The translations under genes and the position numbers were made by a program. From the NCBI GenBank assembly GCA_964636705.1, contig CAZWUJ010000016.1:1-64000 (forward strand): a DNA stretch of 64,000 bases, given 5' to 3'. The DNA is from VXRJ01 sp964636705 (lineage in GTDB: Bacteria > Acidobacteriota > Vicinamibacteria > Vicinamibacterales > UBA8438). Below the pieces are notes generated by a model. It was not told where the DNA came from and made no database searches. It was given only the letters and a program-made list of their open reading frames with translations. Below, one piece after another: positions 52,302 through 60,338 of this stretch; position 1 is the stretch's first letter, and each line of letters opens with the position of its first letter.

Positions 52302-53141
52302 ATGTACAGGCAATCCCGTGTCGTCCTGGCGGCGCTTGCCGCGCTTGGCATCGTGGTCGTCGTCGCGGTGGCTCAACAGAATCAGGCGGATCCGTTCGCG
52401 GGCGTCGAGCTGGCGATTGTGCCCGTCGCGGGCCAGGTCCACATGGTTCAGCGCCCGGGTGGAGGGGGCAACGTCGGTGTCTTCGCGGGGCCGGACGGTG
52501 TGCTGCTCGTCGATTCGCTGTTCGCCCCGCTCGCCGAACGGCTGGTCGCTGCGGTTAGGCGAGTGTCGGCCGGCGAGATCCGCTTCCTGATCAATACGCA
52601 CGTGCACCCGGACCACATCGGCGGCAACGAGCCGCTCGCCCGGAGAGATGTCCTGATCTTCGCCCACGACAATGTTCGGGTCCGGGCGCTGGAGCAGCTT
52701 CGGTTTCCGCAGGTCGCAGCAGGCGTGCTCCTGCTCGTCCCGCGCCAGGCTCACCTGGGAGCCCTGCTGTTCCTACCGGTTGTGGTGTCGATCGGCGTCA
52801 TCAACGTGGCGCTGGACTTCGGCCTGACCACCGCCATCACCGCCCTCATGCTCTTGGCGGCTCTATACCTGTGCTGCTGGGACTACGACCGCTTCCGGGG
52901 TTTGTTCACGGCCCGTTCGTTCGAAGCGCGAGACAGGATCCCTCATCTGGCGCTCGACCGATGGGAACGAGTTGCGTTCACCGTCTTCGCCATCGCACTT
53001 CTCGCGTTCTTCGGCTGGACGCGAGGTCTCGTTCCCGAGGTGGCGGCCAGGCTGGCGGTTCCGATCGGTCTGGCCGCGGGTGTGTTCACGTTGCTGCGTT
53101 TCCTTCTGGTTACGTGGCGGCAACGGCGCGCCTCGGCCTGA
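52302..53141 (+). CDS. chimeric gene: N-terminal metallo-beta-lactamase part joined to a membrane domain
   Basis: The protein is 279 aa from the ATG at 52302 (GGAG at 52290-52293). The signal segment is VVLAALAALGIVVVVAVAQQ. Residues 25-135 follow secreted metallo-beta-lactamase-fold hydrolases: VAGQVHMVQRPGGGGNVGVFAGPDGVLLVDSLFAPLAERL and NTHVHPDHIGGNEPLA (HxHxDH zinc motif). After FAHDNVRVRALEQLRFPQ the sequence abruptly becomes polytopic membrane protein: LLFLPVVVSIGVINVALDFGLTTAITALMLLAALYLCCWDYDRF, then two more helices. The remaining zinc ligands are absent, so the enzyme is probably inactive. This looks like a deletion fusion of two genes with the frame kept. Confidence 0.7.
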   Translation: MYRQSRVVLAALAALGIVVVVAVAQQNQADPFAGVELAIVPVAGQVHMVQRPGGGGNVGVFAGPDGVLLVDSLFAPLAERLVAAVRRVSAGEIRFLINTHVHPDHIGGNEPLARRDVLIFAHDNVRVRALEQLRFPQVAAGVLLLVPRQAHLGALLFLPVVVSIGVINVALDFGLTTAITALMLLAALYLCCWDYDRFRGLFTARSFEARDRIPHLALDRWERVAFTVFAIALLAFFGWTRGLVPEVAARLAVPIGLAAGVFTLLRFLLVTWRQRRASA

Positions 53142-53203
53142 GCAGCCACTGCCGAAAACGATCTGAATCCGCGGGAACTCGAATCTCTCGAGCAGGCGCT
53201 CGG

Positions 53204-53602
53204 TTATTTCACACTGGCCCCCGGTGGTGGGATTTCGTCGGACGGGTCCCGGAACCAGACTCGCCCGAGGTAGCTCAGGGCGAGGGCAACGCCCTGACGC
53301 TGCGGCATGGTCAGCAAGAGCGTACCGGCGATCGCGAGGAAGAAGAGCAGGCCGCTCACCAGGCCCGTGATCCGGAAGCCGAAGTAGATGGCGACAATGC
53401 CGGCGAAGAGAGGGAGGCGGTCCATCAAGAGCACGAACATCCACGTGTCGCCTTGGTTGCGGAGAAACACGAGACCGCAGGTGGTGCACCGAGGCCGCAA
53501 CGTGATCCAGCGCACGAAAAGCGGCCCCTGCCCGCAGTGGGGGCACTGCCGGCGCATCCCGCGCCAGAGTACGGTTTGCACGCGCGGGGCTGCTACTCCC
53601 AT
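53204..53602 (-). CDS. DUF983-family membrane protein with zinc-ribbon-like Cys pairs
   Basis: The protein is 132 aa from the ATG at 53602; an earlier in-frame start would run into the tRNA gene. Two Cys pairs, MRRQCPHCGQGPLF and RPRCTTCGLVF, form a likely zinc ribbon, followed by WMFVLLMDRLPLFAGIVAIYFGFRI and LVSGLLFFLAIAGTLLLTMPQRQGVALALSYL, two to three membrane helices. This matches DUF983 proteins, common in Bacteroidetes, Acidobacteria and alphaproteobacteria, whose function is unknown. The conserved order Cys-pairs then membrane segment is intact. It is convergent with the chimeric gene. Confidence 0.85.
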   Translation of the reverse strand: MGVAAPRVQTVLWRGMRRQCPHCGQGPLFVRWITLRPRCTTCGLVFLRNQGDTWMFVLLMDRLPLFAGIVAIYFGFRITGLVSGLLFFLAIAGTLLLTMPQRQGVALALSYLGRVWFRDPSDEIPPPGASVK

Positions 53603-53629
53603 ACGGAGGCTTGACCCGAGTGTGGATGG

Positions 53630-53702
53630 CGTCCCCAACGGGATTCGAACCCGTGTCTCAGCCTTGAAAGGGCTGAATCCTAGGCCTCTGGACGATGGGG
53701 AC
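53630..53702 (-). tRNA. tRNA-Glu (anticodon UUC)
   Basis: Read on the minus strand, acceptor GTCCCCA (from 53702) pairs with TGGGGAC at the 3' end. The anticodon arm is CAGCC-CTTTCAA-GGCTG with anticodon TTC, and the T arm is ACGGG-TTCGAAT-CCCGT. Length is 73 nt without CCA. CCA is not encoded. Confidence 0.97.
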
Positions 53703-53724
53703 GTCCGGTGGTGCAGATCGAATG

Positions 53725-53730
53725 AGTATA
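53725..53730 (-). promoter_or_regulatory. candidate -10 element of the tRNA-Glu gene
   Basis: On the minus strand TATACT (53730-53725) matches TATAAT at 5/6 and lies 22 bases upstream of the mature tRNA start. A convincing -35 was not found. Confidence 0.35.
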
Positions 53731-53869
53731 CACGGCGCGTCCGCCGGACGTACGCACGAGCCTGCGTCGTCGGTTTCGTCAGGATCTAGCAAGGACGCCA
53801 TCCTCGGTTGAGGACGCCTCTTGCCGTCGCATGCCTTTGCGGCGGCGCCACTGCTAGGATTACACCGCC

Positions 53870-54910
53870 ATGCAGACGGACCTGCGAGAGGCGATCGACT
53901 TTCATCGGGCGATAGTGGCCGAGGGCGCGAAGGCCCTGGTCGGCTACGAGCGCGAGAAGCTGCTCGCCAATACCGTGCTGATGTCGGAGATTCCGACTAC
54001 GTACGACCGCGAGGCGGATCGTCAGGTGAATGCCGGCAATCTGCTGCTGCGGGGCGTGCCGGGGGTCGGCAAGACCTTCTTCGGCGTCATTCTGGCCGCC
54101 ATCAGCGGCGCGCGGTTCGCGCGGCTGCAGGGCCGGGCCGACCTGCAACCGACCGAGGTCGTCGGCTTCGAGATGATCAATCCGGCGACCGGCCAGTTCA
54201 TCACGGAATTCGGTCCCCTCGCCTCGGCCGAGGTGATCCTGCTCGACGAGATCAACCGGATCCCGCTCAAGTCGCAGAGCGCGTTCCTGGAGGGCCTGCA
54301 GGACCGGACGGTGACGGTGGGTAAGACCACCCGGCAGTTGCCGTCGTTCAACTTCGCGATTGCGACGATGAACCCGATCGAGTTGGGGCAGGGGACCTTT
54401 CCGCTGTCGGAAGCGGCGACCGACCGCTTCGCGATCATGGTGACCGTCGGCTACCTCCCACCGGAGCAGGAGCAGCAACTGGTCAACTTCGACTTCAAGA
54501 AGGTCGCCCTCGACGGACTGATGTCCAAGGAGCGGGTCGTGCAGCTCCGGTCCGCCATCACCGAGCGGGTGTTCCTGCACGACGCCCTTGGCAAGTACAT
54601 TCAGCGTCTGGTTGCCGCGTCGCGCCCGTACGATCCGGAGAACGACTGGCGGCGGCACTCGCCCTCCGAACTGGTGGAGCGCTACGTCGATCTGGGCGGA
54701 TCGCCGCGGGCGACCATCTGCTGGGGACGCCTCGTCAAGGTCTGGGCGCTGCTCGCTTGCCAGCGATCGGAGGTATACCCGGAGGACGTGCAGGATCTGG
54801 CGAAGTACGTGCTGGGCCACCGCATCTGGCTGGCGCCCCACGCCGCGGGACAAGGTGTTTCGGTAGAGGCGGTGATCGAGGACATAATCGAGCAGGTACC
54901 GATCCCATGA
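53870..54910 (+). CDS. MoxR-type AAA+ ATPase (MxaR position)
   Basis: The protein is 346 aa. Walker A is GVPGVGKT (residues 62-69), Walker B VILLDEINR, with NPIELGQGTFPLSEAATDRF (sensor/arginine-finger region) as in MoxR. The opening VGYEREKLLANTVL is also typical. MoxR ATPases act as chaperones for assembling metal- or cofactor-containing complexes and are paired with DUF58 and VWA proteins. It is the first of six genes; its stop overlaps the DUF58 start (ATGA). The size agrees with MxaR of methylotrophs, but the same first gene heads generic Bat operons. Confidence 0.9.
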   Translation: MQTDLREAIDFHRAIVAEGAKALVGYEREKLLANTVLMSEIPTTYDREADRQVNAGNLLLRGVPGVGKTFFGVILAAISGARFARLQGRADLQPTEVVGFEMINPATGQFITEFGPLASAEVILLDEINRIPLKSQSAFLEGLQDRTVTVGKTTRQLPSFNFAIATMNPIELGQGTFPLSEAATDRFAIMVTVGYLPPEQEQQLVNFDFKKVALDGLMSKERVVQLRSAITERVFLHDALGKYIQRLVAASRPYDPENDWRRHSPSELVERYVDLGGSPRATICWGRLVKVWALLACQRSEVYPEDVQDLAKYVLGHRIWLAPHAAGQGVSVEAVIEDIIEQVPIP

Positions 54911-55917
54911 AGGAGATTGTCTCCTCGGCGATCGACGTGCGAGTCGGTGCGCATCCCCACCGCCCGGCGCGCCCCGTCGCGGTCTCAGCGGCTGGCGCGC
55001 CCGCCGCCGACGTGGACGGCGACGCGCTGGTCAGTTGGACCGAGGTGCAGGACATAGAGCTCGCCATCGTCCGGCGGATGCGCGAGTACATGTCGGGGCA
55101 GCATCCAAGCGTCTTCCAGGGCGACGGGTTCGAGTTCGTCGGTCTCCGCGACTGGGAGCCGGGCGATCGGTTGACGTCGATCGACTGGGCGCAGTCGACC
55201 CTCACCAACTTCGCGCCCATCGTCACACGGGAGTTCGAGCAGCAGAGCACGGCCCGGCTCGTCATCGTCGCCGATGCGTCCAGCTCGACCCGGTGCGGCG
55301 CGGCTGGCGCGCCCATCGCGCGGACCATCGCCCGGACGGTCGGCACGCTGGCCCTGGCCGGCGCGTTCTTCCAGGATCAGGTCGGGTTGATCACTTTCGA
55401 CCGCTCGTCCCGCCACCTGACGGTGCGGCCCCGGGTCGGCCGGAACCACGCCATCCACTGCCTCGACGCGTACCAGGCGCTGGTGCACGGCAGCGGCCAT
55501 GCGGCCGAGCCGGACCGCGTCGACGACAGTATCGCCGGCCTGATCCGGCGGACGTCGCTGGTGCCGGTCATCTCCGATTTCCTGTTTGACGGTTACGAGA
55601 CGCTGCTCGACGAACTGCTCGCGCTCAATGCGACGCATGACCTGTTCGTCGTCCTCATCGACAGCCGCGATGCGTTCACACTACCCGCCCTGTCAGCGGG
55701 TTGGATCGAGGTGGCCGACGTCGAGACGGGCCGGACGCACCTGGTTTCGGCGGGTGACCTGGAGCGGATGGGCGACGCGGTGGCGGCGTGGCAGGATAGG
55801 GTGGAGCAGCGCGCCGGCGAGCTGGGCCTCGAAGTGCTCCGCGTCGGTCAAGAGCCGGATCGGTTTCACGAGCAGGTGGTCGAGTTCCTGGCCGACCGGC
55901 GCCTGAGGAAACGATGA
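54907..55917 (+). CDS. DUF58 protein (MxaS-like)
   Basis: The protein is 336 aa from the ATG at 54907 overlapping the MoxR stop. The DUF58 core motif is FEFVGLRDWEPGDRLTSIDWAQSTLTNFAPIVTREFEQQ; it is followed by a VWA-like half (LVIVADASSSTRCGAAG with a DxSxS-like metal motif, VGLITFDRSSRHLTV). The C-terminus ends RLRKR. Such proteins work with MoxR to assemble or regulate periplasmic complexes at the inner membrane. The stop overlaps the next start (ATGA). Confidence 0.88.
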   Translation: MKEIVSSAIDVRVGAHPHRPARPVAVSAAGAPAADVDGDALVSWTEVQDIELAIVRRMREYMSGQHPSVFQGDGFEFVGLRDWEPGDRLTSIDWAQSTLTNFAPIVTREFEQQSTARLVIVADASSSTRCGAAGAPIARTIARTVGTLALAGAFFQDQVGLITFDRSSRHLTVRPRVGRNHAIHCLDAYQALVHGSGHAAEPDRVDDSIAGLIRRTSLVPVISDFLFDGYETLLDELLALNATHDLFVVLIDSRDAFTLPALSAGWIEVADVETGRTHLVSAGDLERMGDAVAAWQDRVEQRAGELGLEVLRVGQEPDRFHEQVVEFLADRRLRKR

Positions 55918-57203
55918 AGGGTGCTGAAACCGGAGCGGCGCGCCGGCTTGCCGCGGGCTGGGCGTCGGTGCTCGTGATGCTCGCCGCGGCTGTACCGCCC
56001 GCCGCGGCGCAGCCCGAGGACGAGATGGTTGGCGTTGAAGCGCTCCAGTGCTGGCGCTGGATCAGCGCGCACGCGGTCCATGTGGGGGAGCGCTTCGACA
56101 TGCTGCTCACCTGCGCCATCGTCGAGACCGAGGATGCGCGCGCTGTTCCCGACGACGCCTGGCTTGCCCCGGAAACCCTCGCGGTCTCGCCGTTCGAGGT
56201 GCTCGAAGGGGAACGCTACGCCGACCTCGTACGCGGTCCGCGCCGCTTCTTCCAGTACCGCTACGCCCTCCGGATCATCGGCGAGGAGTACTTCGGCCTG
56301 GACGTGGATCTGCCCCCGCTGGAGGTGCGCTACCGGATCGAGCGGTCGCTCGACGGTGGTCCCTTCATCGAGGGGCGCGAGCTGGTGCATCTGTTGCCGG
56401 TCGAGTCGATTCGCGTGCTGTCGCTGGTTCCCGCCACCGCGGCCGGCATCCGGGAACTGCCGGGCGATACGTTCGGCGACGCCGAGGCGCGGCTGTTCCG
56501 GGCGAACGCGGTGTCCATCCTGGCCGCGGCGCTGGCCGCGGCGGCGCTCCTGGTGCTGCTGGCGGCGGCCCTCCGCATGCGTGCGGGGCGACGCGGCGCC
56601 GTCGTTACCGGCATGGTCCGGGTCGCCGACTGGCGGGTAGCGCGCGCGGCGTTGGGTGAATTGCGGTCGGTCCAGGCCGCATGCGAGGCGGAGGGATGGA
56701 CGGACGACCTGGTGGCGCGCGCCCTCGCCGCCTTCCGGATCGTGGCCGCGCTTGTGATTGGCCATCCGGTTGCGCAGCGCCCGGCGGACACGCTGGGCGA
56801 TACGGGCCTGGCCGTCGGCGGGTGGCCGATGCGGAAAGGCGGAGCGTTCGTCTCGTCGGCCGTTACGCTCTCGCAGGCGGCGGCCGCCGTCGACCGGGTC
56901 CGGCGCGACCGCCCGGACGCCACGGCGGACGCCGAGGCAATTCGGGATGCGATGGCGCTCTTCGGCGCCGTCCGCTATGGCCCGAGCGGTCACACGGGCG
57001 GCCAGTCCGGCGAGTCGAGCGACGTTGCGGGCAGTGGGCGGCGCGACAACAGCGACCTGCATGCCGCGCTCGAGGGCGTCATCGATCTACTCGGTCGCCT
57101 GTCGTTCAGGGCGTTGCCGCCCGTGCGCGCCCTCGAACGGTGGCGGGAGGCCTGGACGCGCTGGTGGCCCGGACGCCGTGCGGTGGCGCCGGCGACTGAA
57201 TGA
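55914..57203 (+). CDS. membrane-anchored periplasmic protein at the MxaA position
   Basis: The protein is 429 aa. An N-terminal signal (WASVLVMLAAAVPPAAAQ) precedes a beta-rich domain of about 150 residues (YADLVRGPRRFFQYRYALRIIGEEYFGLDVDLPPLEVRYRIERS). A transmembrane helix (ANAVSILAAALAAAALLVLLAAAL) and a cytoplasmic helical tail follow. This layout (signal, Ig-like periplasmic domain, one helix, cytoplasmic tail) matches MxaA-like and BatD-like members of MoxR operons. The identification is mainly from architecture and position. It is coupled to the DUF58 gene by ATGA. Confidence 0.65.
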   Translation: MKGAETGAARRLAAGWASVLVMLAAAVPPAAAQPEDEMVGVEALQCWRWISAHAVHVGERFDMLLTCAIVETEDARAVPDDAWLAPETLAVSPFEVLEGERYADLVRGPRRFFQYRYALRIIGEEYFGLDVDLPPLEVRYRIERSLDGGPFIEGRELVHLLPVESIRVLSLVPATAAGIRELPGDTFGDAEARLFRANAVSILAAALAAAALLVLLAAALRMRAGRRGAVVTGMVRVADWRVARAALGELRSVQAACEAEGWTDDLVARALAAFRIVAALVIGHPVAQRPADTLGDTGLAVGGWPMRKGGAFVSSAVTLSQAAAAVDRVRRDRPDATADAEAIRDAMALFGAVRYGPSGHTGGQSGESSDVAGSGRRDNSDLHAALEGVIDLLGRLSFRALPPVRALERWREAWTRWWPGRRAVAPATE

Positions 57204-57231
57204 CGCGGGAACCGACTGACGCGGGGCGATC

Positions 57232-58320
57232 ATGGCGGATCTGCTGCAACTGATTGTCGAGACGCTCCGGGCGCTGCCGTCCGCGGCGACCGGCACATTC
57301 GCCTGGTTGCGCGCGGAAACCGCCACGCTCTCGGCCGGCATTCTCCTGGTCCTTGCCGCGCTCGCCGCGGCCCGCCAACTACTTCGTTCGCGCGCGCCGG
57401 GGAGCGGAAGCGTCATCCTGCCCGCGGTGCTGCCCGGCACGGTGAGGCCACAGCCGCTGTTCCGTCCGATCCGGCACCTTCCGTTCGTGCTGGCGCTCGC
57501 CGGGCTGGCCGCGTTCGCGGCGGCGCTGGCGGATCCGCAAGCCACACTCGCCCGCTCGGAGGAAACCCATCCCGGCCACCGGATCGCACTGCTGATCGAC
57601 GCCTCGCTCAGCATGAACACGGCGTTCGCGACCGAGCGGCTCGCGGCGGGCAATACCTTCCTCGCGAATGTCGCCGCGGCCGAGTACTTCGTGCGCCGCA
57701 GGATGGAAGGGCCGTACCGCGATCTGGTTTCGCTGGTGCAGTTCGGCAACGAGGCGTACATCGTCACCCCGTTCACGAATGACTACCGGAACATCCTGCT
57801 CAGCATTTCGCTGATCGGTACCCCCGAGGAATACCATCGCTTCCCGGATCACGGGACGCTCGTCATGAACGCGATCAATCGGGGGGTGCAACTGTTCCGG
57901 ACGTTCGACTACCTCGGGGCGGCGGGCAACCTGATGGTCATCTTCAGCGACGGGCAGGATACGCACGCGCGGTTTGAGGACGTCACGCTCGACGACATCG
58001 TGCGCGAGGCGGCGGAGAACGAGATCCCGGTCTATTTCATCCGCACCGCCTATGCCCAGGAACTGGGCGACGTTATCTCCGATCAGCAGTGGAAGCTGGC
58101 GGTGGAGCGGACCGGCGGCGAGTTCTTCCCGGCCGAGGACGAGTCAGCCATTCTGGCCGCGATCGAGGAAATCGACCGGCTGGCGGAAGGCCAGATCCGG
58201 GTGCGGCGTTACGAGGCGCGGGAGCCGCGCTTCGCGCCGTTCGCCCTGGCCGCGGTGTTCTGCTGGATCGGAGCAGCGGGACTGACACTTGGCGTCCGGC
58301 CGTTCCGGAAGTTCCAGTAG
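57232..58320 (+). CDS. VWA-domain membrane protein (BatA/MxaC-like)
   Basis: The protein is 362 aa. Two N-terminal helices (TLSAGILLVLAALAAARQLL and LPFVLALAGLAAFAAALA) precede the VWA domain with an intact metal site, ALLIDASLSMNTAF (DxSxS), plus DLVSLVQFGNEAYIVTPFT and LMVIFSDGQDTHAR. A last helix (FAPFALAAVFCWIGAAGLTLGV) ends the protein. The VWA domain would face the periplasm, where it may contact a partner complex. The gap to the previous gene is 28 bases. It is the first of two VWA proteins in the operon, at the MxaC position. Confidence 0.87.
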   Translation: MADLLQLIVETLRALPSAATGTFAWLRAETATLSAGILLVLAALAAARQLLRSRAPGSGSVILPAVLPGTVRPQPLFRPIRHLPFVLALAGLAAFAAALADPQATLARSEETHPGHRIALLIDASLSMNTAFATERLAAGNTFLANVAAAEYFVRRRMEGPYRDLVSLVQFGNEAYIVTPFTNDYRNILLSISLIGTPEEYHRFPDHGTLVMNAINRGVQLFRTFDYLGAAGNLMVIFSDGQDTHARFEDVTLDDIVREAAENEIPVYFIRTAYAQELGDVISDQQWKLAVERTGGEFFPAEDESAILAAIEEIDRLAEGQIRVRRYEAREPRFAPFALAAVFCWIGAAGLTLGVRPFRKFQ

Positions 58321-58380
58321 TCCCCGTGATGCCATGAACAGAGGCGAATTGCAGAAGCGGCGGCGACGGGAGGAATTGCC

Positions 58381-59079
58381 ATGAGAACCGGCGTGTCGTA
58401 TGTGCTGACGGCGTTGCTCCTTGCGGGGCTGGCCGCGGTTGCGTATGGGGCGAGCCGCGTCGAGCGGGGAGTGGCGCGGGCGCAGCAGCAGATGGCCACC
58501 CTCGACCTGCGGGCGCCGGCGAGTGCCTACGCCGGCCTGCTCGAGGACCTGGACGCCGCCGGACCCCTCGCCGGGCTGCTTGGCGCGGCGCGGGCCGACA
58601 TCGAGACGCGGCGGGCGGCGGTCCGCTACTGGCAGGGCGACTACGCGGGGCTGCTGGAGGACTACGCCGGCGGCAACGCGGGAGCGGCGGGCGGTAACGT
58701 GGCGCTGCAGTTCATCGTCGCGAACGCCGCGACGCGGGCCGCCATCGCCACGCTCGACCCGGCGTCGGAAGATCGGCAAGGGATGCTCCGCGCCCTCGAC
58801 GGGGCGATCGACGTCTACCTGGGCGTGCTGCAGCAGAGCCCCGACCACCTCGACGCCGCCTACAACTACGAGTACCTGCTCCGGTTGCGGGCCGACCTCG
58901 CCTCCGGCGCGGAGATTTCGATAATCCCGAACAGTCAGCTTGGCCAGGAAGGGGAGGCGCCGGAGGATACGGAGATGGAGGAGATCCAGATCTACGTGCC
59001 GGTGCAGGAGGAGGTCGACCCGGAGATCGACGAGTCGCCGACCCTCGGCGCGGGGCAGCGGATCCGGCGCCGCGGCTAG
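58381..59079 (+). CDS. single-pass protein at the MxaK position
   Basis: The protein is 232 aa, with GGGAGGAA before the ATG. An N-terminal helix (SYVLTALLLAGLAAVAYGA) precedes a helical TPR-like domain (YWQGDYAGLLEDYAGG, LRALDGAIDVYLGVLQQSPDHLDAAYNYEYLLRLRADL) and an acidic tail (EDTEMEEIQIYVPVQEEVDPEID). MxaK, a short protein with one anchor and helices between two VWA genes, has the same position, size and layout. The sequence similarity is weak by eye, so the identification rests on gene order. Its role in the methanol dehydrogenase system is in Ca2+ insertion or assembly. Confidence 0.62.
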   Translation: MRTGVSYVLTALLLAGLAAVAYGASRVERGVARAQQQMATLDLRAPASAYAGLLEDLDAAGPLAGLLGAARADIETRRAAVRYWQGDYAGLLEDYAGGNAGAAGGNVALQFIVANAATRAAIATLDPASEDRQGMLRALDGAIDVYLGVLQQSPDHLDAAYNYEYLLRLRADLASGAEISIIPNSQLGQEGEAPEDTEMEEIQIYVPVQEEVDPEIDESPTLGAGQRIRRRG

Positions 59080-59099
59080 GGGTTGCGGGAACCGTCAAT

Positions 59100-60176
59100 A
59101 TGCAGGAACTGGAGTTCGGCCAGCCGGCGTTTCTCTGGCTGCTGCTCGCCCCGCTGGCGCTTGCCTTGCTCTGGTTGCGCCTGTTCCTGCGGCGTCGCCG
59201 CGACATCCGCCGGATGCGCGAAGGGCGCGCGCTGCCGGTCATCGAGCGCCACGGGGCGGGACGCGGCATCTGGTTCTGGCTGGCGCTGGTTGCGGCGGCC
59301 GCCTGCGTCATCGTCGCTCTCGCCCGGCCGCGGGCACTCGTTGCGGTGACCGAGAGCGCCGGAGTCGACTACGTCGTGCTGCTCGACGGCTCGACGTCGA
59401 TGCGGGTCACCGACGTCGCGCCGGACCGGTGGCAGCGGTCCGTCACCTGGCTGCGCACCTTTGCCGAGGTGCTCGGGTGGCGCCAGGAACGGGTGGCGCT
59501 GGCCCTCTTCGCGCATCGCGCGGCCCCGCAGGTCAGGCTCACGTCCGATCCGAACGCGCTCTTCTTCTTTCTCGATCACCTCTCGGACGAGCCCCCGTTC
59601 CGGCTCCGTGACGACACCAGTTGGGACACCAACATCGAGGACGGCATCGGCTGGGGCGTCAAGATGATCGACAAGGACGAGGAGCTATACGGGGCGCGGC
59701 TGGGTGCGCGTGCGTTTGTGGTGCTTTCCGACGGGCAATCGTGGACGGGGGAAGTGGAGCGCGCCATCCGCGTGGCCCAGGAGCGGAACATCCGGATCTA
59801 TGTCATCGGCGTCGGCACCGACGCGGGCGGGTTCATTCCGCAACTCCCGGTCGGGCGCTACGAGGAGCCGGAACCGCCGATCCATTCGGTCCTCGACCGT
59901 CAGTCGCTCCGCGCCATTGCCCAGGCCGGGGGCGGCGCCTACTTCGAGCTGGGCGCCGAAGCGGACCATGTCGTCGCGCTCCGGATCATCCGCGATGTCC
60001 AGCGCTCGACGAGCGCCACGCTTGAGCGGCGTGAGGCGTTCACCGATCTCTATTGGCCGTTCCTCCTGGTCGCGGCCATGCTCTTCGGCGCCGGCGCCCT
60101 GCTCGTCACCGACCGGACGCAGCTCTGGTGGCAGCTCGGGGCCGCCGCCCTCCTTCTGTTGGCGCTTGCGCCGTAA
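59100..60176 (+). CDS. VWA-domain membrane protein (BatB/MxaL-like), last gene of the operon
   Basis: The protein is 358 aa. Two N-terminal helices (AFLWLLLAPLALALLWLRLFL and GIWFWLALVAAAACVIVALA) precede a VWA domain with complete DxSxS (VVLLDGSTSMRVTDVAPDRW), VALALFAHRA and AFVVLSDGQSW. The segment SLRAIAQAGGGAYFELG is typical of BatA/BatB proteins. C-terminal helices (LYWPFLLVAAMLFGAGALLV, LWWQLGAAALLLLALA) close the anchor. It starts 20 bases after the MxaK-like gene. Repeat array D begins just beyond the stop. Confidence 0.87.
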   Translation: MQELEFGQPAFLWLLLAPLALALLWLRLFLRRRRDIRRMREGRALPVIERHGAGRGIWFWLALVAAAACVIVALARPRALVAVTESAGVDYVVLLDGSTSMRVTDVAPDRWQRSVTWLRTFAEVLGWRQERVALALFAHRAAPQVRLTSDPNALFFFLDHLSDEPPFRLRDDTSWDTNIEDGIGWGVKMIDKDEELYGARLGARAFVVLSDGQSWTGEVERAIRVAQERNIRIYVIGVGTDAGGFIPQLPVGRYEEPEPPIHSVLDRQSLRAIAQAGGGAYFELGAEADHVVALRIIRDVQRSTSATLERREAFTDLYWPFLLVAAMLFGAGALLVTDRTQLWWQLGAAALLLLALAP

Positions 60177-60190
60177 CGGCGCGCCCGCCT

Positions 60191-60335
60191 GGTGCACCCG
60201 CCTGGTTCGCCGGCCTCCAGGCCGGCATCCAGAGCGTCGGCTTTGGTGCACCCGCCTGGTTCGCCGGCCTCCAGGCCGGCATCCAGAGCGTCGGCTTGGT
60301 GCACCCGCCTGGTTCGCCGGCCTCCAGGCCGGCAT
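60191..60335. repeat. hairpin repeat array D, three tandem units
   Basis: Units start at 60191, 60245 and 60298 (54 and 53 bases apart). Each begins GGTGCACCCGCCTGGTTC and contains GCCGGCCTCCAGGCCGGC followed by ATCC. It separates the convergent MxaL-like gene and the APH-fusion gene, and stops only four bases short of the latter's stop codon. Confidence 0.85.
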
Positions 60336-60338
60336 CCT

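Noticed and set aside
60191..60335. CRISPR-like appearance of the three repeat units
   Set aside because: Blocks between palindromes are themselves repeated rather than unique spacers, and there are no cas genes.
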